Assembly: GCA_014860225.1 (NCBI GenBank)
Contig: JACZKE010000060.1
Coordinates: forward strand, 248,001-312,000
Length of the DNA stretch: 64,000 nucleotides
Origin: Desulfuromonadales bacterium
GTDB lineage: Bacteria; Desulfobacterota; Desulfuromonadia; Desulfuromonadales; BM103
Direction of reading: 5' to 3'
Shown: piece by piece, positions 29,225-39,147 of the stretch
Numbering within the stretch: position 1 is the first letter of the stretch
Layout: every line of letters begins with the position of its first letter
Program-made: the position numbers and the translations under genes
The notes under the pieces: model-generated
Told to the model about the DNA's origin: nothing
Databases searched by the model: none
Seen by the model: only the letters and a program-made list of their open reading frames with translations

Positions 29225-30297
29225 ACCAGATTACCGTAGGTCTCGGCGAGCGCAGCTACCCCATCTGGATTGGTGAGCGCATCCTTGCCAACATCGGCTC
29301 CGCACTGGATGCCGTGGCCTTTCCCGTGAAAGTGGCCGTCGTGACCAACCCGACAGTAGGCGACCTGTACTGCGACCAGCTTGTGGAATCGCTGGCTGCA
29401 TCAGGGCGGAAGGTCAGTGTGATCCGGGTCCCGGATGGTGAAGAATACAAAACTCTGGAAACCCTGGAAAACATCTACGATGTGCTGATTGATCGCCAGT
29501 TTGATCGCTACTGCGGCCTGATTGCCCTTGGCGGCGGGGTCATCGGCGACATGGCAGGTTTCGCTGCCGCAACCTTTTTACGTGGCATCCCCTTCGTGCA
29601 GATACCGACAACGCTGCTGTCCCAGGTCGACAGCTCTGTCGGAGGCAAGACCGGTGTTAACCATCCGCAAGGCAAGAACCTGATCGGTGCTTTCTATCAA
29701 CCAAGGCATGTCCATATCGATGTCATGGCATTGGCAACTTTGTCAAAAAGAGAGTTTGCTTCAGGCTTGGCTGAAGTCGTGAAGTACGGCATCATTCATG
29801 ACCTGGAATTTTTTAACTGGCTGGAGGAACATCGCGAGTCGCTCGTTGCCAGATCAGCCGATGCGCTGGTGCATGCTGTAATGAAATCTTGCCAAATCAA
29901 GGCAAATGTTGTAGAAAATGACGAAAAAGAGCAGGGAATACGGGTCCTCCTTAACCTGGGTCACACCTTTGGGCATGCCGTCGAAACCCTTGCAGGTTAC
30001 GGTGTTGTCAAGCACGGAGAAGCGGTTGCAATCGGTATGGTTCTGGCCGCCCGCATCTCGCAAAGAATCAATTTGTGCTCAGCTGCTGATGTCGACCGGA
30101 TTGTTGAGCTGCTCACCTACTTCGATCTGCCTGTAACGCCTCCTGATTTCGCGGTCACGGATTATCTCAAGGTGATGCAGCGTGACAAAAAAGTCAAAGA
30201 TGGTGTGGTGAGGGTCGTTTTGAACCATGGCATAGGTTCTGCCGCAATGCATCAGATCAAAGATCTGGATAAGATGTTAGGCGACTTGCTAACCTGA
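29221..30297 (+). CDS. aroB: 3-dehydroquinate synthase
   Basis: GLIALGGGVIGDMAGFAAATFLRGIPFVQIPTTLLSQVDSSVGGKTGVNHPQGKN. Confidence 0.97.
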   Translation: MNQITVGLGERSYPIWIGERILANIGSALDAVAFPVKVAVVTNPTVGDLYCDQLVESLAASGRKVSVIRVPDGEEYKTLETLENIYDVLIDRQFDRYCGLIALGGGVIGDMAGFAAATFLRGIPFVQIPTTLLSQVDSSVGGKTGVNHPQGKNLIGAFYQPRHVHIDVMALATLSKREFASGLAEVVKYGIIHDLEFFNWLEEHRESLVARSADALVHAVMKSCQIKANVVENDEKEQGIRVLLNLGHTFGHAVETLAGYGVVKHGEAVAIGMVLAARISQRINLCSAADVDRIVELLTYFDLPVTPPDFAVTDYLKVMQRDKKVKDGVVRVVLNHGIGSAAMHQIKDLDKMLGDLLT

Positions 30298-30313
30298 AAA
30301 GGGAAGAGGGAAA

Positions 30314-31114
30314 ATGAATCCGGCAAAAAGTGGAGGAAGCCTGGTTGGCAGAATCGGCAGCTATCTGCAGATTTTTGCCAAGGACCCGAGTTCTACCGCA
30401 TTCATTCCTCTGGCAGAAGCATATCGCCAGATCGGGTTGCTGGATGATGCCTTGGAAGCCACACGCCTGGGAACGAAGATGCTGCCGCATTTCAGCCCGG
30501 GGTTCTCAACCATGGGGCGTATCCTGGCCCAGATGGGGCGCACTGATGAGGCTTTGAATGCTTATGCTACAGCTCTCAGTATCGACAGCCAGAGCAAGTC
30601 AGCCCTGATTGGCCTGGCCTGCCTGCATCTGGCCCATGGTGAACGCGATTTGGCCCGCAAAACCCTGGGGCAAGCCGAAGAATTCCATCCTGGTGATGAA
30701 AAAATTACAGATATGCTTGTTGCTCTGGACCTGCCCACGCCGTGGTCTGAAATCAAGCAGGCCGCGCAAATCAAGGAACCGGTTCCTCAACTGGAAACAG
30801 AAGTAGACGAACCAGCAGAGCCTATTCCAACCGCAACTTTGGCAGAAATCTATGTAAAGCAGGGCTTGACGGACAAAGCCATCAAAATCTATCAGGATAT
30901 TCTGATACAGAATCCGGGAAATGAAGTCGCACGTGAACGGATCCTGCACCTTCAGCAACCGTTCAGCGCCAAGATTGAAATATCAGCCAACGAACAGGTC
31001 CCGGCAACATCAATGATATCTTCAGAACTTCAAAGCGCACCTGTTGATCAATCGCCATTGACTGTTCTCAAGCGCTGGTTGACTGCAATTAAACAGGGGA
31101 GGGCAAATGTTTAA
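30314..31114 (+). CDS. Tetratricopeptide repeat protein
   Basis: TPR-like repeats (FIPLAEAYRQIGLLDDALEATRLG..., TLAEIYVKQGLTDKAIKIYQDILIQNPGN). Confidence 0.8.
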   Translation: MNPAKSGGSLVGRIGSYLQIFAKDPSSTAFIPLAEAYRQIGLLDDALEATRLGTKMLPHFSPGFSTMGRILAQMGRTDEALNAYATALSIDSQSKSALIGLACLHLAHGERDLARKTLGQAEEFHPGDEKITDMLVALDLPTPWSEIKQAAQIKEPVPQLETEVDEPAEPIPTATLAEIYVKQGLTDKAIKIYQDILIQNPGNEVARERILHLQQPFSAKIEISANEQVPATSMISSELQSAPVDQSPLTVLKRWLTAIKQGRANV

Positions 31115-31466
31115 TAAAATTCTGCAACGAATTGTTGAAGAAACCGGTGGTGGAATCGGTGCCGTTCTTATGGGGTACGATGGCATCGCCATAGATCAGT
31201 TCTTCACCTCCGATGAGGAAATCGACCTGCATATGGTTGTCGTCGAATACTCGAATGTGCTTAAAGAGATACGCAGAACCGCAGAAATCCTGAGCCTCGG
31301 TGAAATGGAAGAAATCTCCATCCGGACCGATCGTTTCATTATCGTGATCCGGATGCTTAATCAAGAATATTTTGTCGCGCTGATCATCGATCAGGATGGT
31401 AATTTCGGTAAGGGCCGCTATTTGATAAGCCGTGAGAACTTTAACCTGACTGAGGCGCTGAACTGA
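31107..31466 (+). CDS. Roadblock/LC7 domain protein (MglB-like)
   Basis: [31 protein letters not shown]... Confidence 0.8.
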   Translation: MFNKILQRIVEETGGGIGAVLMGYDGIAIDQFFTSDEEIDLHMVVVEYSNVLKEIRRTAEILSLGEMEEISIRTDRFIIVIRMLNQEYFVALIIDQDGNFGKGRYLISRENFNLTEALN

Positions 31467-31467
31467 T

Positions 31468-31908
31468 ATGCCGACCCGTATCCTGGTATTGCACGGGCCT
31501 AACCTGAATCTGCTCGGTCGGAGAGAGCCGGAAGTTTATGGTCGGCAAACACTCGACGACATCAATGAAGCCCTGTCTCTGCTTGCGGATGAGCTGGGTG
31601 CTGGCGTCGAAGCCTTTCAGTCGAACCATGAAGGAGACCTGATCGACCGTATTCATGCAGCAAGTGGTGATGGCTTTGCCGGCATCATCATTAACCCGGG
31701 CGGTTTGACGCATACCAGCGTTGCCTTGCGTGATGCGATCTCATCCGTTGAACTTCCTGTTGCTGAAGCTCACTTGTCCAATATTCATGCTCGCGAGTCA
31801 TTCCGCCAGCATTCCTACGTTGCCGGTGTGGCTGTCGGCCAGGTAAGCGGTTTCGGCTCAATGAGTTATTTGCTGGCATTACGCGGCCTGGTCGCTCATC
31901 TTTCATAA
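31468..31908 (+). CDS. aroQ: 3-dehydroquinate dehydratase type II
   Basis: [21 protein letters not shown]...[16 protein letters not shown]. Confidence 0.97.
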   Translation: MPTRILVLHGPNLNLLGRREPEVYGRQTLDDINEALSLLADELGAGVEAFQSNHEGDLIDRIHAASGDGFAGIIINPGGLTHTSVALRDAISSVELPVAEAHLSNIHARESFRQHSYVAGVAVGQVSGFGSMSYLLALRGLVAHLS

Positions 31909-31923
31909 TTGTCCTCTTCTAAC

Positions 31924-33003
31924 ATGAAATATTCCCAGCGCAGGCAGAAGGCTGTCGAACTCATCTCGGAGTTAAGCCTGGATGCTCTGATCTTCTGCCA
32001 ACCCGAAAATATTCGTTACCTGTGCGGCTTCTCCGGAAGTGATGGCGTTTTGATCGTCACACCGGATCACCTTGTTTTTCTGACCGATTCGCGTTATACC
32101 ACTCAGGCTCATGAAGAGGTCACGGCTGATCGTGTTGCCGAGTACACGATCCAAGCAGAGGGCGTCATTGCTCTGCTGACGTCGCTCCAGGTCAAACGGA
32201 TCGGTTTTGAGGCTGGCCTTGCCTATGGCGTTGTTAAGGGATTTCAGAAGCAGGGCGATCCCGACTGGCTGTGGCTGCACTTCAAGGATGAACTGCAAAG
32301 CTTGCGCCTGCATAAAGCCATGGAGGAGGTCAACGCTATCACCGCCGCGGCCGACTTGAATGTTGCAGGTTTTGCCGAAATTGCAGCGATGATCAGGCCC
32401 GGGAGCAGGGAAAAGGACATCGCCCTGGCTCTTGAATTTGCTTTAAGAAAATTGGGAGCTGAAGAGAAAGCTTTCGACATAATTGTCGCTTCAGGGAAGC
32501 GTGGCGCTATGCCACACGGAGTTGCCAGTGACAAGCTGCTTGCCGAGGGTGAACTGGTGACAATCGATTTCGGATGTCGATTGACAGGTTACCACTCTGA
32601 TGAAACGGTCACCCTGGCCCTTGGCGAAGTTTCTGATGAACTGCGCGGCATATTTGATACGGTCCTCGAAGCGCATGATCGCGCTCTGGCGGCAGTTGCT
32701 CCCGGTGTGGCCTTAGCGGACCTGGATCAGCTTGCCCGGGAGTACATCAAGGCTAATGGCTTTGGTGGCTATTTCGGTCACGGCCTGGGACACGGCGTCG
32801 GTCTGGAGGTCCATGAAGCCCCGACGGTGTCGCCGCGCAGCACGGCAATCGCTGAAACAGGTATGGTGTTCACCATTGAACCCGGCATCTACGTGCCGGG
32901 AGTCGGTGGCGTGAGAATAGAGGATATGGTTCTGGTGACTGCAGACGGTCATCAGACCCTGACAAAAATCCCCAAAACGTTTCGCAACATTCTGTTAAAC
33001 TGA
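31924..33003 (+). CDS. Xaa-Pro aminopeptidase (M24 family)
   Basis: IDFGCRLTGYHSDETVT...GYFGHGLGHGVGLEVHEAP...GMVFTIEPGIYVPGVGGVRIEDMVLVT. Confidence 0.95.
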   Translation: MKYSQRRQKAVELISELSLDALIFCQPENIRYLCGFSGSDGVLIVTPDHLVFLTDSRYTTQAHEEVTADRVAEYTIQAEGVIALLTSLQVKRIGFEAGLAYGVVKGFQKQGDPDWLWLHFKDELQSLRLHKAMEEVNAITAAADLNVAGFAEIAAMIRPGSREKDIALALEFALRKLGAEEKAFDIIVASGKRGAMPHGVASDKLLAEGELVTIDFGCRLTGYHSDETVTLALGEVSDELRGIFDTVLEAHDRALAAVAPGVALADLDQLAREYIKANGFGGYFGHGLGHGVGLEVHEAPTVSPRSTAIAETGMVFTIEPGIYVPGVGGVRIEDMVLVTADGHQTLTKIPKTFRNILLN

Positions 33004-33058
33004 CTCAACATACAGCCCGGTCTGGCAGGTCAGCGCCGGTGATAAAGGAGGAACACCG

Positions 33059-33514
33059 ATGGATATCAAGGATTTGAAAGCGTTGGTAAAAATCATAACC
33101 GACACTGATATCACTGAATTTGAGCTGGAAAATGCCGAAGAAAAAATTGTCATCAAACGTGGCCCGGACAAAGAGTACGTGCAATTTGCGGCACCTGTTG
33201 CCCAGGCAGCCCCAGCCCCTGCAGGGAGTGCTGCGCCAGCTGCTGCCGCAGTGCCTGTCGTAGCTGATGACAAATATGAGACGATCACTTCTCCCATCGT
33301 CGGCAGCTTTTATCGCAAGCCGAGCCCTGATGCTGATAATTTCGTTAAAGTCGGTGATGTGGTTGAAGCCGGTCAGACCGTCTGTCTGGTTGAAGCGATG
33401 AAGCTCTTTAATGAAATTGAGGCAGATTTCAAGTGCAAAATCATAGAAGTTTTCAAGGAGGATGCTGCACCGGTAGAATTTGGTGAGCCGCTCTTTAAGG
33501 TAGAACGTCTCTAG
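33059..33514 (+). CDS. accB: Acetyl-CoA carboxylase biotin carboxyl carrier protein
   Basis: Ala/Pro linker; biotinylation motif [11 protein letters not shown]. Confidence 0.96.
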   Translation: MDIKDLKALVKIITDTDITEFELENAEEKIVIKRGPDKEYVQFAAPVAQAAPAPAGSAAPAAAAVPVVADDKYETITSPIVGSFYRKPSPDADNFVKVGDVVEAGQTVCLVEAMKLFNEIEADFKCKIIEVFKEDAAPVEFGEPLFKVERL

Positions 33515-33527
33515 TAAAGGAGCATCC

Positions 33528-34865
33528 ATGTTTCACAAAATTCTGATCGCCAATCGCGGCGAAATTGCTCTTCGCATTATCCGTGCCTGCAAAGAGATGG
33601 GCATTCTGACCGTTGCAGTGCATTCTGACGCCGATGCCGACGCCTTACACACCAAGATTGCCGATGAGAGCATCTGTATAGGCAGGGCTCCGAGCAGTCA
33701 CAGTTACCTCAACATGAAGGCCATCATCAGTGCCGCCGAAGTGACTGATGCTGAAGCCATCCATCCCGGCTACGGTTTTCTTGCCGAAAATGCTGAATTT
33801 GCAGAGATCTGCCAGAATTGTGGTCTGACATTTATCGGCCCTACACCGGATAACATCCGCCTGATGGGTGACAAGATCGCCGCCCGTCAGTCGGTGATAA
33901 AAACCGGTGTGCCGATTCTGCCGGGCACTAAAGAGAATGTCCCGACCGCTGAAGATGCCCAGCGCATCGCTGCTGAGATCGGTTTCCCGGTGATTATCAA
34001 GGCGACTGCCGGTGGCGGCGGCAAGGGTATGAAGGTTGTTCACTCGCCGGCCTCCCTGCCGAATCTGTATGCCATGGCCCGGGCAGAGGCGAAGGCCTCG
34101 TTCAGCAACTCTGAGGTCTATATCGAGAAGTTCTGTGAAAACCCGCGCCACGTTGAAGTTCAGATACTGGCCGACAAACATGGTAACGTGATTCACCTCG
34201 GAGAGCGTGATTGTTCTATCCAGAGACGTCACCAGAAACTCATCGAAGAGGCGCCCTGTCCGGTGCTTTCGCCAGCCCAACGCAAACAGCTCTGTGAATG
34301 TGCTGTCAACGCGGCTAAATCAATCGGTTATACCAGTGTAGGCACTATGGAGTTTCTGCTTGATTCTCAAGGCAAATTCTACTTCATGGAGATGAATACC
34401 CGCGTTCAGGTTGAGCACCCTGTCACCGAGATGATCACAGGAGTCGATATTATCAAGGAGCAGATTCGTTCTGCTTACGGTGAGCCTCTGAGGTATAAAC
34501 AGAAAGACATCAAGATCAACGGGCACTCCATCGAGTGTCGTATCAATGCAGAGGACCCGGTCAAATTTACTCCCTGTCCCGGCAAGATTGACGGCTATCA
34601 CCCTCCGGGCGGTCTGGGTGTACGCATCGACAGCGCTGTTTATGATCAATATGTCGTGCTGCCCCACTACGATTCGATGATTGCCAAACTGATCGTGCAC
34701 GCCGACACCCGCGAAGAAGCGATTAAACGTATGTCGCGATCACTTGACGAGTTCATCATCGGTGGCATCAAGACAACCATCCCATTCCATCAACGCATTA
34801 TGCACAACAAAGAGTTCATTGAAGGCGATATCGACACCGGCTTCATCGAACGCTTAAAGCTCTAA
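33528..34865 (+). CDS. accC: Acetyl-CoA carboxylase biotin carboxylase subunit
   Basis: [26 protein letters not shown]...[14 protein letters not shown]...[14 protein letters not shown]. Confidence 0.97.
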   Translation: MFHKILIANRGEIALRIIRACKEMGILTVAVHSDADADALHTKIADESICIGRAPSSHSYLNMKAIISAAEVTDAEAIHPGYGFLAENAEFAEICQNCGLTFIGPTPDNIRLMGDKIAARQSVIKTGVPILPGTKENVPTAEDAQRIAAEIGFPVIIKATAGGGGKGMKVVHSPASLPNLYAMARAEAKASFSNSEVYIEKFCENPRHVEVQILADKHGNVIHLGERDCSIQRRHQKLIEEAPCPVLSPAQRKQLCECAVNAAKSIGYTSVGTMEFLLDSQGKFYFMEMNTRVQVEHPVTEMITGVDIIKEQIRSAYGEPLRYKQKDIKINGHSIECRINAEDPVKFTPCPGKIDGYHPPGGLGVRIDSAVYDQYVVLPHYDSMIAKLIVHADTREEAIKRMSRSLDEFIIGGIKTTIPFHQRIMHNKEFIEGDIDTGFIERLKL

Positions 34866-34869
34866 CGTT

Positions 34870-34905
34870 GAAGGCCAGGTTCTCCTGGCCTTGCTTTTTC
34901 GCGAC
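34870..34905 (+). terminator. Rho-independent terminator after accC
   Basis: AAGGCCAGG-TTCT-CCTGGCCTT then GCTTTTT. Confidence 0.7.
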
Positions 34906-34975
34906 CGTGGTGAAAACGCTTTACAAATACTTTTACAACGACATTCAGGTCTGCCTGATAACAGGCTGATTATCT

Positions 34976-35782
34976 ATGCAGAAATGGCGGTTGATCAATT
35001 CCGGTTTTCAGACGGGTGCCATGAACATGGCGCTGGATGAAGCCTTGTTGCATTCTGTAGCCAAAGGCAATTCGCTGCCTGTACTGCGTTTCTACCGCTG
35101 GCAACCAGCCACCGTCACCCTTGGCTACGCTCAGTCCGTCATCACGGATCTGGATCAGGACGTCTGCCGTCAGGCTGGCCTCGATGTTGTTCGAAGATCA
35201 ACCGGGGGGCGGGCCGTCCTGCACGACCACGAAGTCACTTATTCGGTGATCGCCCCGCTCAATACTGATTTGTTCGGTCATTCTGTTCTCGACTGTTATC
35301 GTGTCATTTCTGAAATTTTGCAGAAAACCCTTGTTCAACTCGGTTTGCCGGCAGAGCTTGTTCCTGGAAAATCGCGTGGCGGCCATCTGAATGTCACGAA
35401 AGCGGTTTGTTTCTCTTCTCCTTCGCAATATGAACTGGTCATCGATGGCCGCAAGGTCGCCGGGAGTGCGCAGAAACGTTTTGGCCAAACATTCTTACAA
35501 CACGGTTCAATTCCGATTGATATGGATCTCGAGCTGCTGGGTAAAGTCCTCAAGGTCGATGTCCATAATCTGACGGCTCCGTTGCATACTGTCGGCTGGC
35601 TGAACCAGTGGAGCGCTGAACCTCTGCTCGTTTCCAATGTTGAAAAGCTGCTGGCCGATGTGTTCTCCAGACATCTGCGAATTGACTGGCTGCACTCTGA
35701 GCCGACCTCATCAGAACGGCAGGAAGCCATGAGAATCAGTGCTGATAAATTTGCGCATCCGGGCTGGAATCTGAAACGCTAG
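34976..35782 (+). CDS. Lipoate-protein ligase A family protein
   Basis: MNMALDEALL...PVLRFYRWQPATVTLGYAQS...VVRRSTGGRAVLHDHEVTYSV. Confidence 0.9.
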   Translation: MQKWRLINSGFQTGAMNMALDEALLHSVAKGNSLPVLRFYRWQPATVTLGYAQSVITDLDQDVCRQAGLDVVRRSTGGRAVLHDHEVTYSVIAPLNTDLFGHSVLDCYRVISEILQKTLVQLGLPAELVPGKSRGGHLNVTKAVCFSSPSQYELVIDGRKVAGSAQKRFGQTFLQHGSIPIDMDLELLGKVLKVDVHNLTAPLHTVGWLNQWSAEPLLVSNVEKLLADVFSRHLRIDWLHSEPTSSERQEAMRISADKFAHPGWNLKR

Positions 35783-35873
35783 GAAGACTGACTTTGGCAT
35801 GTCTTTGGCCATTGAACAGACTGAGGGGCCGTGCTAACATGCCGTATTATTTCGGTTGAATACGGAGGTGGGT

Positions 35874-36284
35874 ATGAAACGTGGATTGATATTTGCTCTG
35901 TTGGCTGCGGTCGCGATGCTTTGCATGGGCATGGGCGATCTCGGTGGCCAGCCCAAAGGAATAGTCCCGGAAACGGATGTGCCTATCCAGGCAGAGATCA
36001 AGGATCACAAGGGAATCACAACCAGCCTCGAGCAGTTTTCAATGGATGGCGAGACCTATCTGGATGCATGGCGCGGCCAGGGTAAACTGACCATCCCTTT
36101 TCAGAATATTGATACCCTCTCTTTTAGGGAACTCAAGGGCGACGAGGTCAAGGTTGATGTCAAGCTGAAGGCTGGGGAGATCATGTCACTGACAGTACGT
36201 TCACGTGCAAAATTTTATGGATCGACCGGTTTCGGTGCTTTTCAGATCAAATCAAGGGATGTGGACAGTATTGATTTCCCCTGA
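35874..36284 (+). CDS. Conserved secreted/periplasmic protein of unknown function
   Basis: Signal-peptide-like N-terminus MKRGLIFALLAAVAMLCMGMG; no recognised domain. Confidence 0.6.
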   Translation: MKRGLIFALLAAVAMLCMGMGDLGGQPKGIVPETDVPIQAEIKDHKGITTSLEQFSMDGETYLDAWRGQGKLTIPFQNIDTLSFRELKGDEVKVDVKLKAGEIMSLTVRSRAKFYGSTGFGAFQIKSRDVDSIDFP

Positions 36285-36310
36285 AACGGCTCAACCTCCA
36301 GGATTTTTCA

Positions 36311-36332
36311 ATGCGGGGACTAATCCCCGCAT
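36311..36332 (+). terminator. Rho-independent terminator-like hairpin
   Basis: ATGCGGGGA-CTAA-TCCCCGCAT followed by TTTGTTTG. Confidence 0.7.
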
Positions 36333-36393
36333 TTTGTTTGTTAACTTGGCGTACCTGCGGAAACTCCGGATGAACACCTTCAATCCTTATCTA

Positions 36394-36530
36394 TCATGAT
36401 GGCGTCGCAAAAAGTCCGCCCTACGGCGTTATGGCGCTTTTTCAGGACCTCGACATACCATATGTATGCCTTCGCCCCTGAAAAAACACCATGCCTTGTA
36501 GGGCGAAATTTTTGCTTAGCCATCCCATGA
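36394..36530. repeat. 137-bp long foldback (MITE-like palindromic element) with 13-bp flanking direct repeats
   Basis: Outer arms TCATGATGGCGTCGCAAAAAGTCCGCCCTACGGCG vs (rc) TCATGGGATGGCTAAGCAAAAATTTCGCCCTACAAGGC; inner arms GGCGCTTTTTCAGG / CCTGAAAAAACACC; TTATCTATCATGA at 36387-36399 and 36543-36555. Confidence 0.75.
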
Positions 36531-36551
36531 CTATTTGCTAATTTATCTATC

Positions 36552-37379
36552 ATGACTTTGCGAATCGGCCGTATTGCCTACCTGAATGTAGCTCCTTATT
36601 TTCACTACCTGCACGAACAGGGTTTCACCGGTGAGATCATTGCCGGGGTACCGTCTGCGTTAAACGCCATGTTGGCAGAGGGAAGCATTGATGCGTGCCC
36701 CTCGTCTTCCTATGAATATGGTCTGCACGCGGACGATTACTGCTTGTTGCCCGGTCATTCCATCAGCAGCATCGGGCCGGTACACAGCGTTTTGCTGTTT
36801 ACTCCGGGACCATTGCACTCCCTTTCAGGCGAGGAGATTGCCATAACCGGCGAATCCGCAACCTCGATCAATTTGTTGAAAATTCTCCTTACAGAATTCT
36901 GCGGTATCAATAATGTTTCCTGTAATGTGCCCTCCGGCGAGGTTGAAAAGCTGCTCAAGGAGGGGCAAAGCGCCCTTTTGATAGGAGACCGGGCTCTTGC
37001 CGCAGCGCAAGACTGTCCCCCGGGCGTTCAGATTACAGATCTCGGCGCGCTCTGGTATCATTTTACCGGCATGCCGTTTGTCTTTGCGCTGTGGATCCTG
37101 CGGCGGGAAGCCGTGACTAAATCTCCTGACGAAATCAGCGCCCTGGCTGCACAACTCGGCAAGTCACGACAGCATGCGTTCTCAAACCTGCATGAAATGG
37201 CGGCCAAGCTGTCTACCGGTGCCGGCTTGTCCGCTCGGCAGCTAGAGGCTTATTGGCGTGGAATGTCTTACGATTTGAGTGATGGGCATATTGAAGGACT
37301 GCGGCTCTATTTTACCCTGTGCCGCAAGCATGGCCTGCTGGAAAAAGTCCCCGACTTTCATTTCTTCCCGGCGATGTAG
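36552..37379 (+). CDS. mqnA: Chorismate dehydratase (futalosine menaquinone pathway)
   Basis: [18 protein letters not shown]...[26 protein letters not shown]. Confidence 0.88.
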   Translation: MTLRIGRIAYLNVAPYFHYLHEQGFTGEIIAGVPSALNAMLAEGSIDACPSSSYEYGLHADDYCLLPGHSISSIGPVHSVLLFTPGPLHSLSGEEIAITGESATSINLLKILLTEFCGINNVSCNVPSGEVEKLLKEGQSALLIGDRALAAAQDCPPGVQITDLGALWYHFTGMPFVFALWILRREAVTKSPDEISALAAQLGKSRQHAFSNLHEMAAKLSTGAGLSARQLEAYWRGMSYDLSDGHIEGLRLYFTLCRKHGLLEKVPDFHFFPAM

Positions 37380-37795
37380 TCTTTCAGTATACGGGCGTGA
37401 TCAAAGCAGAGGAGCTCTGGCAGGTTATCCAGCCGGAATAGCCGGACAGTTTTAGCGTCATCGCCGGCTTTGGCTTCTCCTCGAGCGTCTGCGGTAAAAA
37501 CCATGGAAATGTTGTGCTGCCGAGGATCGCGGTCCGGGTCAGAATAAGCGTGGAATTGCCTGAGATTCTCAATCTCGAGGCCCGTCTCTTCGCGTGCTTC
37601 CCGAATGGCTGCCTCTTCCAGGGATTCACCGTAGTCGACAAAGCCGCCTGGCAGTGCCCATCCATGTGGCGGATTCCGACGTTCAATCAGGACGATACTG
37701 TCTTTCATGCTGATGATAATGTCCACGGTCGGGAGGGGGTTGCGGTGGCTGGTAACTTTTTTGCCGCAGTGCGGGCAAAGGACAAAAGTCTGCAT
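37358..37795 (-). CDS. NUDIX hydrolase
   Basis: [26 protein letters not shown] Nudix box; N-terminal CPHCGKKV. Confidence 0.93.
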   Translation of the reverse strand: MQTFVLCPHCGKKVTSHRNPLPTVDIIISMKDSIVLIERRNPPHGWALPGGFVDYGESLEEAAIREAREETGLEIENLRQFHAYSDPDRDPRQHNISMVFTADARGEAKAGDDAKTVRLFRLDNLPELLCFDHARILKDYIAGKK

Positions 37796-37859
37796 GTGAA
37801 TCCTCCGGTTGACAGATGAGTCAAAACTGCATTAATAATAGCCGAACTTTTCAAACTTT

Positions 37860-37946
37860 GCCCGGGTGGCGGAACTGGTAGACGCAAGGGACTTAAAATC
37901 CCTCGGGAGCAATCCTGTACGAGTTCGATTCTCGTCCCGGGTACCA
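37860..37946 (+). tRNA. tRNA-Leu (anticodon TAA)
   Basis: GCCCGGGTGGCGGAACTGGTAGACGCAAGGGACTTAAAATCCC...GAGTTCGATTCTCGTCCCGGGTACCA; class II tRNA, 87 nt with CCA. Confidence 0.95.
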
Positions 37947-38277
37947 TAAGAAGATCAAGGGTTTAGCTTAATTGCTAAGCCTTTTTTCTTTTGCTATAAT
38001 CCTCGGGAAATACCTCTGTGGACCACTGGTGGACCACTAGGCATCAATAAATCACTGTAAACCACCATAAAACTTGGTCCCGTTAGCTTCCAATTTTTGA
38101 TCGTCTGAATCGATGGTTGTCTGTTGAAATCTTCGATAATGAATTGTCGTTTGTGAAATCTTGTGGTCCATGAGTGATCAAATATGAGATTCGTCTTTTG
38201 TAACTATCTAAAAATAAATGAGAAACTGGACTTTGACAAGGGATTTGCTATCTAAAGCATAATTGCTCGGAGGAAGT

Positions 38278-38511
38278 ATGGGCGTTATTTACGAAAGAAA
38301 AACGAAAGAAGGGAAGGTCAATTTCCGCGCGCACGTAAGATTGAAGGGGTATCCTCAACAGGTCGCTACCTTTTCCAGGAAGACTGATGCAAAAAAGTGG
38401 ATACAGGAAACAGAAACATTTATCCGTGATGGACGCTACTTCAAAATTGTTGAGGCAAAAAAACACACATGTAACTTGGCCTTCACCGAACATTCCCGAG
38501 ATTTTGGCTGA
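38278..38511 (+). pseudogene. N-terminal remnant of a phage-type tyrosine integrase next to tRNA-Leu
   Basis: MGVIYERKTKEGKVNFRAHVRLKGYPQQVATFSRKTDAKKWIQETETFIRDGRYFKIVEAKKHT, typical integrase N-terminus, then unrelated sequence and stop. Confidence 0.8.
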
Positions 38512-38728
38512 CCGGGCCGCTCTTGGCAGCGTGAGTCCAGTCGCCTCGGAGTGGAACCCGTATCACGGCAGTATGGTCTGGAGCATGGGGATGTGGCGGT
38601 TGGCCCATTGGTAGGGGGGGCAGACTGAAGCAAATAAGCTGTTCCTGGGTGCCTGGTCTGTTCTCGGTTGGATTAAGACGACCAAACGACCTCCGAAAAA
38701 CAATTCGCCGGCAGATGAAGCAGAAAAA

Positions 38729-38763
38729 CTAAAGGCCACTCTCCAAAGAGAACGGCCTTTTTC
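38729..38763 (+). terminator. Rho-independent terminator-like hairpin
   Basis: AAAGGCC-ACTCTCCAAAGAGAAC-GGCCTTTTT. Confidence 0.6.
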
Positions 38764-38805
38764 ATTTGCATATCCTGAGCAGGAATAAATCTGCCTGTTT
38801 TATCT

Positions 38806-38952
38806 CTAGTTGAACATCTTGGCACCGAGATAAGCCAGGGCTGGCCAAGCAATCAAAACAGCGGAGACAAAAGCAAAGACGCCAAGGACACCCATGATAG
38901 CGATTGTGTAGCTGGCTTTTACATTGTTGAGGATATTGGCTGCGGTTGTCAT
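38806..38952 (-). CDS. 48-aa single-TM microprotein (paralog A), absent from ORF track
   Basis: MTTAANILNNVKASYTIAIMGVLGVFAFVSAVLIAWPALAYLGAKMFN*; upstream GGAGAAACGCC; 28/48 identical to the adjacent paralog. Confidence 0.85.
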   Translation of the reverse strand: MTTAANILNNVKASYTIAIMGVLGVFAFVSAVLIAWPALAYLGAKMFN

Positions 38953-39000
38953 GGCGTTTCTCCTATGGTTTCTCCCACCGGGTGAGAGGGTTGGTTAAAG

Positions 39001-39147
39001 TTAGTTAAAAAGCTTCGAGCCGATGTAAGCAAGTGCCGGCCAGGCGATCAGTACGGCCGAGATGAAAGCGAAAATCCCGAGCATGGCAATGACCAGAACC
39101 AGGTAACTACTTTTCACATTATCCATAAAGCGGCTTTGAGTTTTCAT
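39001..39147 (-). CDS. 48-aa single-TM microprotein (paralog B), absent from ORF track
   Basis: MKTQSRFMDNVKSSYLVLVIAMLGIFAFISAVLIAWPALAYIGSKLFN*; strong SD AGGAGGACGTC before ATG. Confidence 0.87.
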   Translation of the reverse strand: MKTQSRFMDNVKSSYLVLVIAMLGIFAFISAVLIAWPALAYIGSKLFN

